From positions 20,807 through 47,565 of the forward strand of contig PBOV01000034.1 in the NCBI GenBank assembly GCA_002724505.1: 26,759 nucleotides of DNA, given 5' to 3'. The position numbers and the translations under genes were made by a program. This DNA comes from Rhodospirillaceae bacterium. Its GTDB lineage: Bacteria; Pseudomonadota; Alphaproteobacteria; MPNO01; UBA2964. This document shows positions 17,565 through 25,237 of the stretch, one piece after another (position 1 is the first letter of the stretch; each line of letters starts with the position of its first letter). Below the pieces are notes generated by a model. That model was not told the DNA's origin. It searched no databases and saw only the letters and a list, made by a program, of their open reading frames with translations.

Positions 17565-19118
17565 TTAATCCTCAAAACCATATTCTTTCCAGCGAGCGTT
17601 AACCTTTTCCATGTCCTCATCGTGAGGAATAACCATGGCCGGATAGCGTTCGCCGTTGTATTGTTCCTCCGGTTCAAAATCCAGATTTACGGTTGCATCG
17701 ATCAGCACCCGGCACCATTTTCCTGTTCCATAAAGCATCGGATCGCGATCTTTTAAACGGGTAGAGGGATCGAGTAGGGAACCCCAGGAGCCCGGGAAAA
17801 AGACAATGTCGTCTTCGTCTGCATTGACACGATAGGCAAATGCCCAGTCGATCGCTGCATAATCATGAATGTCGATATCCTGATCTACGACCCATATATG
17901 CTTGTAGCGTAGATGGGAAGCATTCGAACCCCATATAGCTGCTGCAGCTTGTTTTGCTTGGCCACGATAGGTCTGATTTAGTTGGATAAATAAGGTGGTA
18001 CCGTTATTTGCGGGAGCGCAATGAACGTCAGTAACGCCAGGAACGCCGGCACGTTCTAAAACATTCCAGGCAACGCCAGCGCGTTGTACCGAACTCATAA
18101 TGCTATTTTCATTCAGCATTTTTGGCAGTGTACCCTCGAGCGTACCTCGAAAAATTGGCTGATCGCGATGGGTGATCGCGGTGACCTTGGTAACATGTTT
18201 TGGTCCTTGATCGCCACCGAAATACCCAGTGTATTCACCGAAAGGCCCCTCCATTTCAAATGTTGCCGGGTCGGGATCAATAAAGCCCTCAACGACCAAT
18301 TCGGCACTTGCGGGGACCATAATATCGCTCGTTTCACATTTGACGAGTTCGACTGGCTTCCCCCTAATAGCACCCATCACATCATATTCTGAAACGCCCG
18401 TTGGTACCGGTGCGGAAGCACAATATGGCAGGCAAGGTTCCCATCCGTAGACATGGGCAACGGGCATTTTCATACCCCGATCGGCCCATTTTTGGAAGTG
18501 AACACCCCAGTTTTGGGCACGCCACAAAAGAACAGGTAGGGTGTCTTTTTGGCCAAGCATACCCCGGTAGATGCCGAGGTTATGAACACCAGTGTCTGGG
18601 TCCATGGTAACCGTAGCTTGGAACGTATTGATGTAGCGCCCGCCGTCTTCCCGATGCCACTTAGGAATTGGGAAATCATATAAATTGATCTCGTCACCGG
18701 TAATAATATTTTCTTTGACGGGGCCTGAGTTAACCTCGACTGGGGCAACTCTCTGGCCTAGATAATAGCGTGTTGCCTGAACCATATCAGTTACCGAAGA
18801 ATCTTTAGGGAGACCCAGAGTCATTGCAATACGAGAGAAGTTGGACATGCCCCCTGTAAAAAGCTGACTGCACCGAGTTTCGGGGCCATTATAACCGCTA
18901 ATATTCTTGAACAGTAAAGCCGGTCCATTACCGGTGCCAAAAGCCTTGCGAGCTACCGTACCGAGTTCACAATCCCAATCTACTTCAGCTTCAATTTCCT
19001 GGAGTTCGCCCTCTCCGCGCAGTGCTTCAATCCATTCACGAAGGTCTCCATAAGCATTAGGCTGCAGTCTGTTTGAAACACCACCAAATGCGTCTATATC
19101 GCTGTCTTTTGCTACCAT
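17565..19118 (-). CDS. UbiD-family prenyl-FMN-dependent (de)carboxylase, copy 1
   Basis: The product is a 517-residue homologue of UbiD/Fdc1-type enzymes, which reversibly decarboxylate unsaturated or aromatic acids using prenylated FMN. The cofactor- and metal-site segment VHNLGIYRG gives Asn180 and Arg185; MEGPFGEYTGY gives Glu290 and Glu295. These match the Asn168, Arg173, Glu277 and Glu282 spacing of fungal Fdc1, so the catalytic Glu-Arg-Glu triad is intact. QTYRGQAKQ and the DIDIHDY block are further family hallmarks. It lies 100 bases downstream of a paralogue on the same strand and 84 bases before the cupin gene. No ubiX for cofactor synthesis is in the window. The long divergence from UbiD proper and the accessory setting argue for a catabolic acid rather than ubiquinone synthesis; the substrate is unknown. 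Confidence 0.93.
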   Translation of the reverse strand: MVAKDSDIDAFGGVSNRLQPNAYGDLREWIEALRGEGELQEIEAEVDWDCELGTVARKAFGTGNGPALLFKNISGYNGPETRCSQLFTGGMSNFSRIAMTLGLPKDSSVTDMVQATRYYLGQRVAPVEVNSGPVKENIITGDEINLYDFPIPKWHREDGGRYINTFQATVTMDPDTGVHNLGIYRGMLGQKDTLPVLLWRAQNWGVHFQKWADRGMKMPVAHVYGWEPCLPYCASAPVPTGVSEYDVMGAIRGKPVELVKCETSDIMVPASAELVVEGFIDPDPATFEMEGPFGEYTGYFGGDQGPKHVTKVTAITHRDQPIFRGTLEGTLPKMLNENSIMSSVQRAGVAWNVLERAGVPGVTDVHCAPANNGTTLFIQLNQTYRGQAKQAAAAIWGSNASHLRYKHIWVVDQDIDIHDYAAIDWAFAYRVNADEDDIVFFPGSWGSLLDPSTRLKDRDPMLYGTGKWCRVLIDATVNLDFEPEEQYNGERYPAMVIPHDEDMEKVNARWKEYGFED

Positions 19119-19218
19119 TTTTAGTTTCTTACCTTTTGTTTATAATTAACCTTAGATTCAATTGTCACTAGTTGTAATTTCCCATATTTATCGAAAGCGG
19201 CGAAGGGCCAAAAAATAG

Positions 19219-20784
19219 CTAACTATTGTTTGGCTTAGTTGGTTTAAGGGGTTCTGTCCAACGATCCAGCCCAAGCTGCGCCCAGCGATTGCGAATCCCC
19301 TCCGCATCCGGTTCCTCGGGGTGAATAGTTGGTGGATATCGGCGACCCTCAGAATCTGGTTCATAATCCAGGTTGATGGTGCAGTCGTACAACACACGGT
19401 GCCACTTACCGGTTCCAAATAAATGGACGTTCGAGTCACGTGCCCTAACGCTAGGATCCAGCCCAGCCCCCCAATTTTCGGGATAAACGACGAGATCACC
19501 CTCGCCAGCGTTGAAACGCCACGCCATCGCCCAATCAATTGCATCGTAGTCATGAACATCTATATCTGCGTCGACAACTGTCACGTGTTTATAGCGAACG
19601 TGTGATGCAGAGTTTCCCCAAAGTGCAGCGGCAACCTGTTTGGCCTGACCCCGATAAGTTTGATTGATTGAAACTACTGTATTCACACAAGCTTGAATAG
19701 GCATTCCAAAGACATCGACGACGCCTGGTACGCCGGCTGATTCTAGGGCATTCCAAGCTGTTGCAGAACGCTGGATCGAACTCATGATCGGATTTTCCCC
19801 ATAGCTCCCGGGGATCGCTCCCTCTACGCAGCCGCGGAGTATTGGTTTCTCTCGATGTGTAATACAGGTTATTTGTGCAACATGCTTGGGTGAGCGATCA
19901 GGTGCGTAGTAACCGGTAAATTCAGCGTACGGACCTTCGGCCTCAAATGTTGATGGGTCAGTCGAGATCCACCCTTCGATGACCATCTCAGCGTCAGCGG
20001 GAACTTGCAGAGGTACGGTTTCGCAATCGACTAAGTCGACAGGTTTACCGCGGATTGAACCCATTATATCGTATTCGGAAATTGATCTTGGAATTGGCGC
20101 GCCGCCTGTAAAGCCCATCGAGGGTTCCCAACCGATTACGAATGCAACCGGCATCTTGTCGCCGCGTTCCATGTGCTTTGCATAATGCGTACCCCATCCC
20201 TGTGCCCGCCATAAAAGAACACCGATACGGTCTTTATCGAGAACCATGCCACGGTAGATCCCTATATTATGGACGTCACTGTCGGGGTCTTTCGTGACAC
20301 AACCGGCATAGGTGAGAATATATCGGCCGCCATCACCACGATTCCACTTCGGCACCGGAAACTTTAGCAAGTCAATATCGTCCCCTTTGAGTATATGTTC
20401 TTTAACCGCTCCGGTCTTAACTGTTTTAGGGGTAATTTGTTTATTGAAAATAGTCCGACAAATTTCAACCAGGTCGCGCACAGGGGTATCGCGCGGCATG
20501 CCAAACATCATGGCGAGGCGAGAATAACTCCCCTGTCCGCCGGTAAAAACTTGCGAAGAGACAGCATTTGGGTGGTTGTAATCTTTTATATTGTTGAACA
20601 AGAAGGCGGGACCATGACCAGTTCCCTGACCCATGCGGATAATATTACCAAGCTCCACATCCCAGTTTACCTCTGCATCGATCTCGGCGAGTTCATTTTC
20701 CTTGCGGAGCGCATCGATCCATCCTCTTAAATCTCCAAAAGCGATCGGTTTGCGTTTGATACCGGGTTTTACTGGGTCAACCAT
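19219..20784 (-). CDS. UbiD-family prenyl-FMN-dependent (de)carboxylase, copy 2
   Basis: The product is a 521-residue paralogue of the neighbouring UbiD-like protein, with long shared blocks throughout (for example GDLR-WI-ALR near the N-terminus, SEYDIMGSIRGKPVDLV, and DIDVHDYDAIDWA). Active-site residues are intact: Asn173 and Arg178 in VHNIGIYRG, Glu283 and Glu288 in EGPYAEFTGY. Both copies thus look catalytically competent. The pair could form a mixed oligomer or act on successive carboxyl groups; sequence alone does not decide. It is the first gene of the minus-strand unit, with GAGAG about ten bases before the ATG, and is divergent from the PhyH-like gene across 162 bases. Confidence 0.93.
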   Translation of the reverse strand: MVDPVKPGIKRKPIAFGDLRGWIDALRKENELAEIDAEVNWDVELGNIIRMGQGTGHGPAFLFNNIKDYNHPNAVSSQVFTGGQGSYSRLAMMFGMPRDTPVRDLVEICRTIFNKQITPKTVKTGAVKEHILKGDDIDLLKFPVPKWNRGDGGRYILTYAGCVTKDPDSDVHNIGIYRGMVLDKDRIGVLLWRAQGWGTHYAKHMERGDKMPVAFVIGWEPSMGFTGGAPIPRSISEYDIMGSIRGKPVDLVDCETVPLQVPADAEMVIEGWISTDPSTFEAEGPYAEFTGYYAPDRSPKHVAQITCITHREKPILRGCVEGAIPGSYGENPIMSSIQRSATAWNALESAGVPGVVDVFGMPIQACVNTVVSINQTYRGQAKQVAAALWGNSASHVRYKHVTVVDADIDVHDYDAIDWAMAWRFNAGEGDLVVYPENWGAGLDPSVRARDSNVHLFGTGKWHRVLYDCTINLDYEPDSEGRRYPPTIHPEEPDAEGIRNRWAQLGLDRWTEPLKPTKPNNS

Positions 20785-20914
20785 TTTAAAATACTCTCGT
20801 TCTTTACTTAAATTTTGATGTTAATTAAGGACAACTAGAGATAGAACATCGGCCGCACAACGTCCAGCCGACTTTCTTGTGGAATCTTTATCAAACAGTT
20901 AGCGTGGCAAAATT

Positions 20915-20930
20915 AAAAATTAAAATTTTT
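20915..20930. repeat. AT-rich inverted repeat before the PhyH-like gene
   Basis: AAAAATT (20915-20921) and AATTTTT (20924-20930) form a perfect seven-base inverted repeat with a two-base spacer, ending four bases before the GGAG ribosome binding site of the PhyH-like gene. It lies in the 162-base region between that gene and the divergent ubiD-like unit, which otherwise shows no clear promoter. It may be an operator or only A+T-rich sequence. Confidence 0.25.
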
Positions 20931-20946
20931 CTCGGAGCGAATAAAG

Positions 20947-21768
20947 ATGCCTAAACACCTCTCTCAGGAACAGGTCGAGGCCTATAAACAAAATGGATTT
21001 GTAGGACCAATAGATTTGCTGACGACCCAAGAGGCAGCGGATTTGCGGCGCAAGGTGGAAGATGTGGAGGCTGAAATGGGTATGCAAATTCAGCAAAGAT
21101 GTAAAATTAAGGCCCATCTACCTTTTAAGTTCCTATGTGATGTCATATCCCACCCAACCCTGCTTGATGCAGTTGAAGATATTATTGGTCCAAACATTTT
21201 ATGTTGGGGCTCCAGCTTTTTTCAGAAGGAAGCGCGTGACCCAGGCTTTGTGTCTTGGCATCAAGATTCGACCTATTATGGATTGGAGCCACCGGATACA
21301 TTGACCGCGTGGCTGGCTATTTCTGATAGTAATTTGCAAAGTGGTTGTATGGAGTTCCTTCCAGGGACTCATAATCAGGGGATTTATGACCATGAAGAAT
21401 TTAAGTCGAAGGACAATTTACTCTCCCGGGGGCAAACAATTGTTGGCGTAGATGAATCTCAGGCCCAATCGATGATCCTGAAGGCTGGCCAATTTTCTTT
21501 TCACAAAGAAGATTGTGTGCATGGATCTGCACCAAACAGATCAGACGATAGGCGTATTGGGCTCTCTATTCATTATGTTTCGCCTTCGATTAAGGAAACG
21601 GGGTTTCCAGGGGCCTCAGCTATGGTGATGCGAGGTGAAGACACTGAGGGCCATTGGGGTAAGGATATGACTCCTAGACAGGATTGGGACCCCGAGTGCC
21701 TTTCTGAGCTTGACCGGGTTGCGACAATGTATACAAAACCGCCTGAAGAACGAGAACCAGCGGCTTAG
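20947..21768 (+). CDS. Phytanoyl-CoA dioxygenase (PhyH) family oxygenase
   Basis: The product is a 273-residue Fe(II)/2-oxoglutarate-dependent oxygenase of the PhyH superfamily. The facial triad is visible: His105 and Asp107 in WHQDSTYY, and His192 in CVHGSAPN. RRIGLSIHY (Arg202/203) supplies the Arg that holds 2-oxoglutarate, and LPGTHNQG is a frequent PhyH element. Bacterial members hydroxylate diverse small molecules, so the name does not imply phytanoyl-CoA. GGAG (20934-20937) is nine bases before the ATG. An alpha/beta hydrolase starts five bases after the stop, and the ubiD-like unit is divergent, so this probably takes part in the same pathway. Confidence 0.9.
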   Translation: MPKHLSQEQVEAYKQNGFVGPIDLLTTQEAADLRRKVEDVEAEMGMQIQQRCKIKAHLPFKFLCDVISHPTLLDAVEDIIGPNILCWGSSFFQKEARDPGFVSWHQDSTYYGLEPPDTLTAWLAISDSNLQSGCMEFLPGTHNQGIYDHEEFKSKDNLLSRGQTIVGVDESQAQSMILKAGQFSFHKEDCVHGSAPNRSDDRRIGLSIHYVSPSIKETGFPGASAMVMRGEDTEGHWGKDMTPRQDWDPECLSELDRVATMYTKPPEEREPAA

Positions 21769-21773
21769 TCGCG

Positions 21774-22586
21774 GTGTCGATACCAGTTCTCCAAAAAATA
21801 TTATTAGAGGGCAAAACTGTCGCCTGGCGCGAGGCTGGTGATGGAGACGCTCTAGTTTTACTGCATGGTATCGGGGGTAATTCAGAAAGTTGGAAAGAAC
21901 AACTAAACAAATTGTGCGATCGATATCGGGTTATTGCCTGGGATATGCCGGGCTATGGCGGGTCTGACGGTTTTGGGTCTTTTACACCTAATGTTGACGC
22001 CTATTCGGACACTCTCGCAGCATTACTTAATTTCCTTGATGTAAAAAAAGCCCATATATTGGGTCAGTCCATCGCTGCCCTGGTTGCCGCCCGATTCTGT
22101 GTTCGAAACCCAGATAGAATCAAAAGCTATTTGTTTGCCCATGGTTTGACCGGTCTCGGGAGCCTGGAGGAAGAAGCTAGGGACAAGGCCAAACGTGGCC
22201 GAATAGAAATTTTTGAAGCCCTGGGCCCTAAACGTTTTGCTCGTGAAAAAGGTCCCGCGATTATGAGTCCTGATGTTTCAGAGGAGGCAAGGGAGGTGGC
22301 GGTAGGTATTATGGCTAACGTAAATCCCGCTGGATTTCGTCAAGCTGTAGAAATGCTTTGCACTGCAAATTTATTTGAAGACACGGCCTTAATTCACGTC
22401 CCGTCTCTTGTATTGTGTGGTGCCGATGACCCTATTGCTCCGGAAAAGATTTGTCGATCTGTAGTGGTAGCTCTTCCAGATGCCCAATTTTGTCTTATTC
22501 CTGGTGTAGGCCATTACTCTGCAACAGAGGACCCAGCAAAGTTTAATCAGGCAGTGTTATGTTTCTTGAATACTGTTGGTGGATAA
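21774..22586 (+). CDS. Alpha/beta hydrolase
   Basis: The product is a 270-residue alpha/beta-hydrolase-fold enzyme. HGIGGNSESW forms the oxyanion region. The nucleophile elbow is GQSIA with Ser99, followed by the acid in GADDP (Asp219) and His247 in GVGH, so the triad is complete, although the last elbow residue is Ala rather than the common Gly. The sequence resembles the meta-cleavage-product hydrolase/lactonase group, but no specific substrate can be assigned. The start is GTG five bases after the PhyH-like stop, with no ribosome binding site of its own, implying translational coupling to the oxygenase. Confidence 0.88.
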   Translation: MSIPVLQKILLEGKTVAWREAGDGDALVLLHGIGGNSESWKEQLNKLCDRYRVIAWDMPGYGGSDGFGSFTPNVDAYSDTLAALLNFLDVKKAHILGQSIAALVAARFCVRNPDRIKSYLFAHGLTGLGSLEEEARDKAKRGRIEIFEALGPKRFAREKGPAIMSPDVSEEAREVAVGIMANVNPAGFRQAVEMLCTANLFEDTALIHVPSLVLCGADDPIAPEKICRSVVVALPDAQFCLIPGVGHYSATEDPAKFNQAVLCFLNTVGG

Positions 22587-22657
22587 AGATTACCTAGCTA
22601 ATCGGAAAGAAAATTCTGAAGTCAGTATTAAAGAATAAAAATTTGATCTAGATTTAT

Positions 22658-23107
22658 TTAGGGAATTGGTCGCTCTTTCACTAGACTTTTACCCTTCTCG
22701 AGGATTTCCCTGGGCCAGGGTGTCGATTCTCGCGCGATGGTATCCAGTGACACGCATACCTGATCGTTAATTGCACAAATTTCGTCAGTACATGCATCGA
22801 TCATCACACCCCATACATGCAGGCTTTTCGGCGTAAAGTTAATGAAACACGTCCGAATCTGAATTAGATCACCGGGCATGATCTCACGCTTGTATTCGAA
22901 ATTTTCTGTTACAGCCGCCATACCACGGTCATTCGTTCGCATGTACGTTGGCGTTATTCCCGCTGTCGTAAAAGTGAAATAAGCTGCCTCGTTGAAAGCC
23001 CGGCTGTAATAACGAACATTTGCATGGCCCATATGGTCTGTTTCCATCGGGTAAAACATGCCCTGATAGGCGATGTTAAAATCTTTAAATTGTTCTAGGG
23101 AGGACAT
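22658..23107 (-). CDS. Hotdog-fold acyl-CoA thioesterase (4HBT-like)
   Basis: The product is a 149-residue single hotdog domain of the 4-hydroxybenzoyl-CoA thioesterase / FadM type. METDHMGHANVRYY (residues 21-34) corresponds to the active-site segment, with Asp24 at the usual acidic position and Asn30 at its conserved partner. MPGDLIQIRTCFINF is the usual second-strand block. Members cleave thioesters of aryl- or acyl-CoA, so it may release a pathway acid. It is transcribed alone, converging on the alpha/beta hydrolase across 71 bases and diverging from the dehydrogenase gene. Substrate cannot be read. Confidence 0.82.
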   Translation of the reverse strand: MSSLEQFKDFNIAYQGMFYPMETDHMGHANVRYYSRAFNEAAYFTFTTAGITPTYMRTNDRGMAAVTENFEYKREIMPGDLIQIRTCFINFTPKSLHVWGVMIDACTDEICAINDQVCVSLDTIARESTPWPREILEKGKSLVKERPIP

Positions 23108-23192
23108 CTTCTATAGCACATGCTTTGTTTGGAATCGCCGCGAACTATAGTCGGACGGAAAACCCTGTCAATGATGGGCGTAGTTCAATCTG

Positions 23193-23219
23193 TTGATACA
23201 ATGCGTTTGGCAGCATAAT
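23193..23219 (+). promoter_or_regulatory. Candidate sigma-70-type promoter of the dehydrogenase gene
   Basis: TTGATA (23193-23198) and CATAAT (23214-23219) each match the consensus hexamers at five of six places, but the 15-base spacer is short. The pair ends 40 bases before the ATG at 23260, which itself is preceded by AAGGA at good spacing. This is plausible, not proven. Confidence 0.3.
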
Positions 23220-23259
23220 CTCTATTGGATATTTAATAATTGCGTGTAAGGAATTTCTT

Positions 23260-24213
23260 ATGATTAAGCAACTTGGCGTTTCCGCTACCACTCCCTGTAC
23301 GCACCCTGTAATGAGAAAAATCCTAACTGATGCCTATCCTGATGCCCGGTTAGTGGATGATGAACGAATTACTGATGAAGACCGTTTGATAGAGTATTTA
23401 TCAGGATGTGACGCTGCTATTGTTGGTTTTGAACCCGTCACAGATCGGGTGCTTGAAGCCTTACCAGAACTGAAAATAATTTCTAAATTTGGCGCAGGGT
23501 GTGAGACAATCGATTTTGATGCCCTGAAACGCCATGGTATACGATTTGGCTACACTTTTGGTGTCAACAGGTTGTCCGTTGCTGAATTGGCGTTGAGCTT
23601 TATGGTCAATGCTCTACGCTGGATTACGCCACTCAATCAGGCGATGAGGGCAGGGGACCGACCACGATACAGAAATGGAGAACTTCTGACCGGCCGCACG
23701 GTTGGCATTCATGGTTGCGGTAATATTGGTAAAGAGGTTGTTCGGTTGCTTAAGCCCTTTAATTGCAGAATTCTTTCTTGCGACTTAAAGGATTATTCAG
23801 AGTTTTATATCGAAAATAAAATAACGCCTGTATCATTTGAGGAGTTATTACATCAATCTGAGGTCCTCACACTCCATTTGCCAAAAACTCAATCCACCCG
23901 GGGTTTGTATGCACGGCAAGTGCTGGAAAGCATGCGTCCCGAAGCTGTTCTAGTAAATACGTGTCGCGGAGAAATTGTTGACGAAGAGGCACTAGCTGAT
24001 CGGCTTGAAACCGGAGCTTTGCGGGCAGCCTGTTTTGATGTTTTTGCTGTGGAGCCAGCAGATAATGATCGGCTACTCAATTTGCCAAATTTTCTTTCAA
24101 CGCCGCACATTGGTGCAAGCACCGAAGAGACCCGAGTTGCTATGGCGCAGGCTGCACTCCGCGGTCTTGAGGAAAATGAGTTTGTTGATCCTGAAAAATT
24201 TTACGATAACTAA
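23260..24213 (+). CDS. D-2-hydroxyacid dehydrogenase, NAD-dependent
   Basis: The product is a 317-residue oxidoreductase of the phosphoglycerate/D-lactate dehydrogenase family. The dinucleotide fold motif GCGNIG spans residues 152-157, and Asp175 at the end of the second strand favours NAD over NADP. The catalytic set is complete: Arg236 in NTCRGEIVD, Glu265 in VFAVEP and His283 in TPHIGAS. There is no C-terminal ACT domain, so it is not a regulated SerA of the long type. AAGGA stands seven bases before the ATG. The stop overlaps the end of the convergent SDR gene by four bases. It could reduce or oxidise a 2-oxo/2-hydroxy acid from the neighbouring catabolic steps; that link rests on location alone. 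Confidence 0.9.
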   Translation: MIKQLGVSATTPCTHPVMRKILTDAYPDARLVDDERITDEDRLIEYLSGCDAAIVGFEPVTDRVLEALPELKIISKFGAGCETIDFDALKRHGIRFGYTFGVNRLSVAELALSFMVNALRWITPLNQAMRAGDRPRYRNGELLTGRTVGIHGCGNIGKEVVRLLKPFNCRILSCDLKDYSEFYIENKITPVSFEELLHQSEVLTLHLPKTQSTRGLYARQVLESMRPEAVLVNTCRGEIVDEEALADRLETGALRAACFDVFAVEPADNDRLLNLPNFLSTPHIGASTEETRVAMAQAALRGLEENEFVDPEKFYDN

Positions 24214-24998
24214 ACGACCGGCGATTTTCCACCGTCGACATTTATTGCGGTGCCAGTGATGTATCCGCCCGCTGCTGACGCAAGAAACAGCGCTGTATTG
24301 GCAAATTCCTCAGTTTCTCCAATTCGTCCCAATGGAATATTTCGTATGTCTACCATGTCTTGCAGGAAGTCTTCGTAAGATTGATTTGGCTGCTTGTCGG
24401 TATATAGGCGTTCCCATTGACCGGATTTTATAAACCCAACCAGTAGAGCATTCACAAGAACATTGTCGGGTGCGCCAGTATTTGCGAGTACTTTAGTCAA
24501 TGATAGCCCTGCTGCCCTCGCAACTGCAGTAGGAGCGCCATTAGCATTAGGAGCCTTGGACCCAATATTTAGTACATTGATTATACGTCCCCATTTTCGC
24601 GATTGCATAGCGGGAAGTGCAAGACGGCTGAGTCGGATAGCGGCAAACAATTTGAGTTCAAAATCATCATGCCATTCCTTGTCAGTAATATTGAGAAATG
24701 GTCCAGCTTTTGAGGCGCCAGCATTGTTGACCAAAATATCGACTTTACTCAACGCGCTTTCAGCCTTTCTAAAGGCGTCTGTTGTTGCCCTTTGGTCCAT
24801 CAAGTCGCATGAAATAGCGACAACTTTTCCATCTCCGGCGACTTCAATATCTCTCTTCGCCTTATCAAGCATTTCTTGTCCTCTGGCAATGATTGCGATA
24901 TCAGCCCCTGCCTCTGCAAATTTTAGGGCCATACCTTTACCAAGCCCCTGGCTCCCGCCAGTAATTAATGCAGCCTTACCGTCTATCCGAATTTCCAT
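24210..24998 (-). CDS. SDR-family protein with substituted catalytic tetrad
   Basis: This is a Rossmann-fold short-chain dehydrogenase/reductase homologue, 262 residues from the ATG at 24998; an in-frame GTG at 25016 would add six. The ATG gives the ordinary SDR length before the fold. The cofactor site is intact: TGGSQGLG at 13-20, Arg39 suggesting NADP, and NNAG at 91-94. The catalytic positions are not: aligning RAAGLSLTK with the usual KAALxxLTK puts Arg161 at the Lys position and Thr157 at the Tyr position, and Asn144 stands at the Ser position, although Ser147 is close. Lys116 replaces the usual Asn. I recall other proteins with the PT-x3-RAAG pattern, so this may be a recognised but uncharacterised branch. 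Reductase activity should not be assumed. Confidence 0.85.
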   Translation of the reverse strand: MEIRIDGKAALITGGSQGLGKGMALKFAEAGADIAIIARGQEMLDKAKRDIEVAGDGKVVAISCDLMDQRATTDAFRKAESALSKVDILVNNAGASKAGPFLNITDKEWHDDFELKLFAAIRLSRLALPAMQSRKWGRIINVLNIGSKAPNANGAPTAVARAAGLSLTKVLANTGAPDNVLVNALLVGFIKSGQWERLYTDKQPNQSYEDFLQDMVDIRNIPLGRIGETEEFANTALFLASAAGGYITGTAINVDGGKSPVV

Positions 24999-25170
24999 GT
25001 TAACTAATCCAATCACATAACTGATTATAGAAAGATTTTGCGGGATTGGAGGTTTCTGCTCAACCCTGGAACCAGCATTACGCTGAATTAAAATAAATAC
25101 CTAGAACACCAAATCTACCGATGAATTGGCATCGAAATAATTTGGAAACAAGACCAAACAGAAGACGAAT

Positions 25171-25199
25171 ATAAAGTTTATTTTAATAAATGACTTTAT
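25171..25199. repeat. AT-rich imperfect inverted repeat downstream of purD
   Basis: ATAAAG (25171-25176) pairs with CTTTAT (25194-25199), and TTTATT (25177-25182) with AATAAA (25185-25190), leaving a three-base bulge. It lies in the 220-base gap between purD and the SDR gene, both on the minus strand. The same gap has a 10-base palindrome AGAACGTTCT at 25204-25213. No T-run follows on the minus strand, so terminator function is uncertain. I see no gene in this gap. Confidence 0.35.
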
Positions 25200-25237
25200 T
25201 GAGAGAACGTTCTGCTCAGCGGGTTCTATAGGTAATT

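Noticed and set aside
20395..20730. 111-codon open frame on the plus strand opposite the second UbiD gene
   Set aside because: It lies entirely antisense to a strongly supported UbiD gene, has no recognisable domain and no ribosome binding site.
24463..25020. 185-codon plus-strand open frame opposite the SDR gene
   Set aside because: Complement of a clear Rossmann-fold coding sequence; composition (Ser/Ala/Leu/Ile-rich) is that of an antisense frame.
25201..25235. GTTC copies near AGAACGTTCT as an alphaproteobacterial LexA/SOS box
   Set aside because: The GTTC repeats are 11 bases apart, not the seven required, and they lie downstream of purD and not before a DNA-repair gene.
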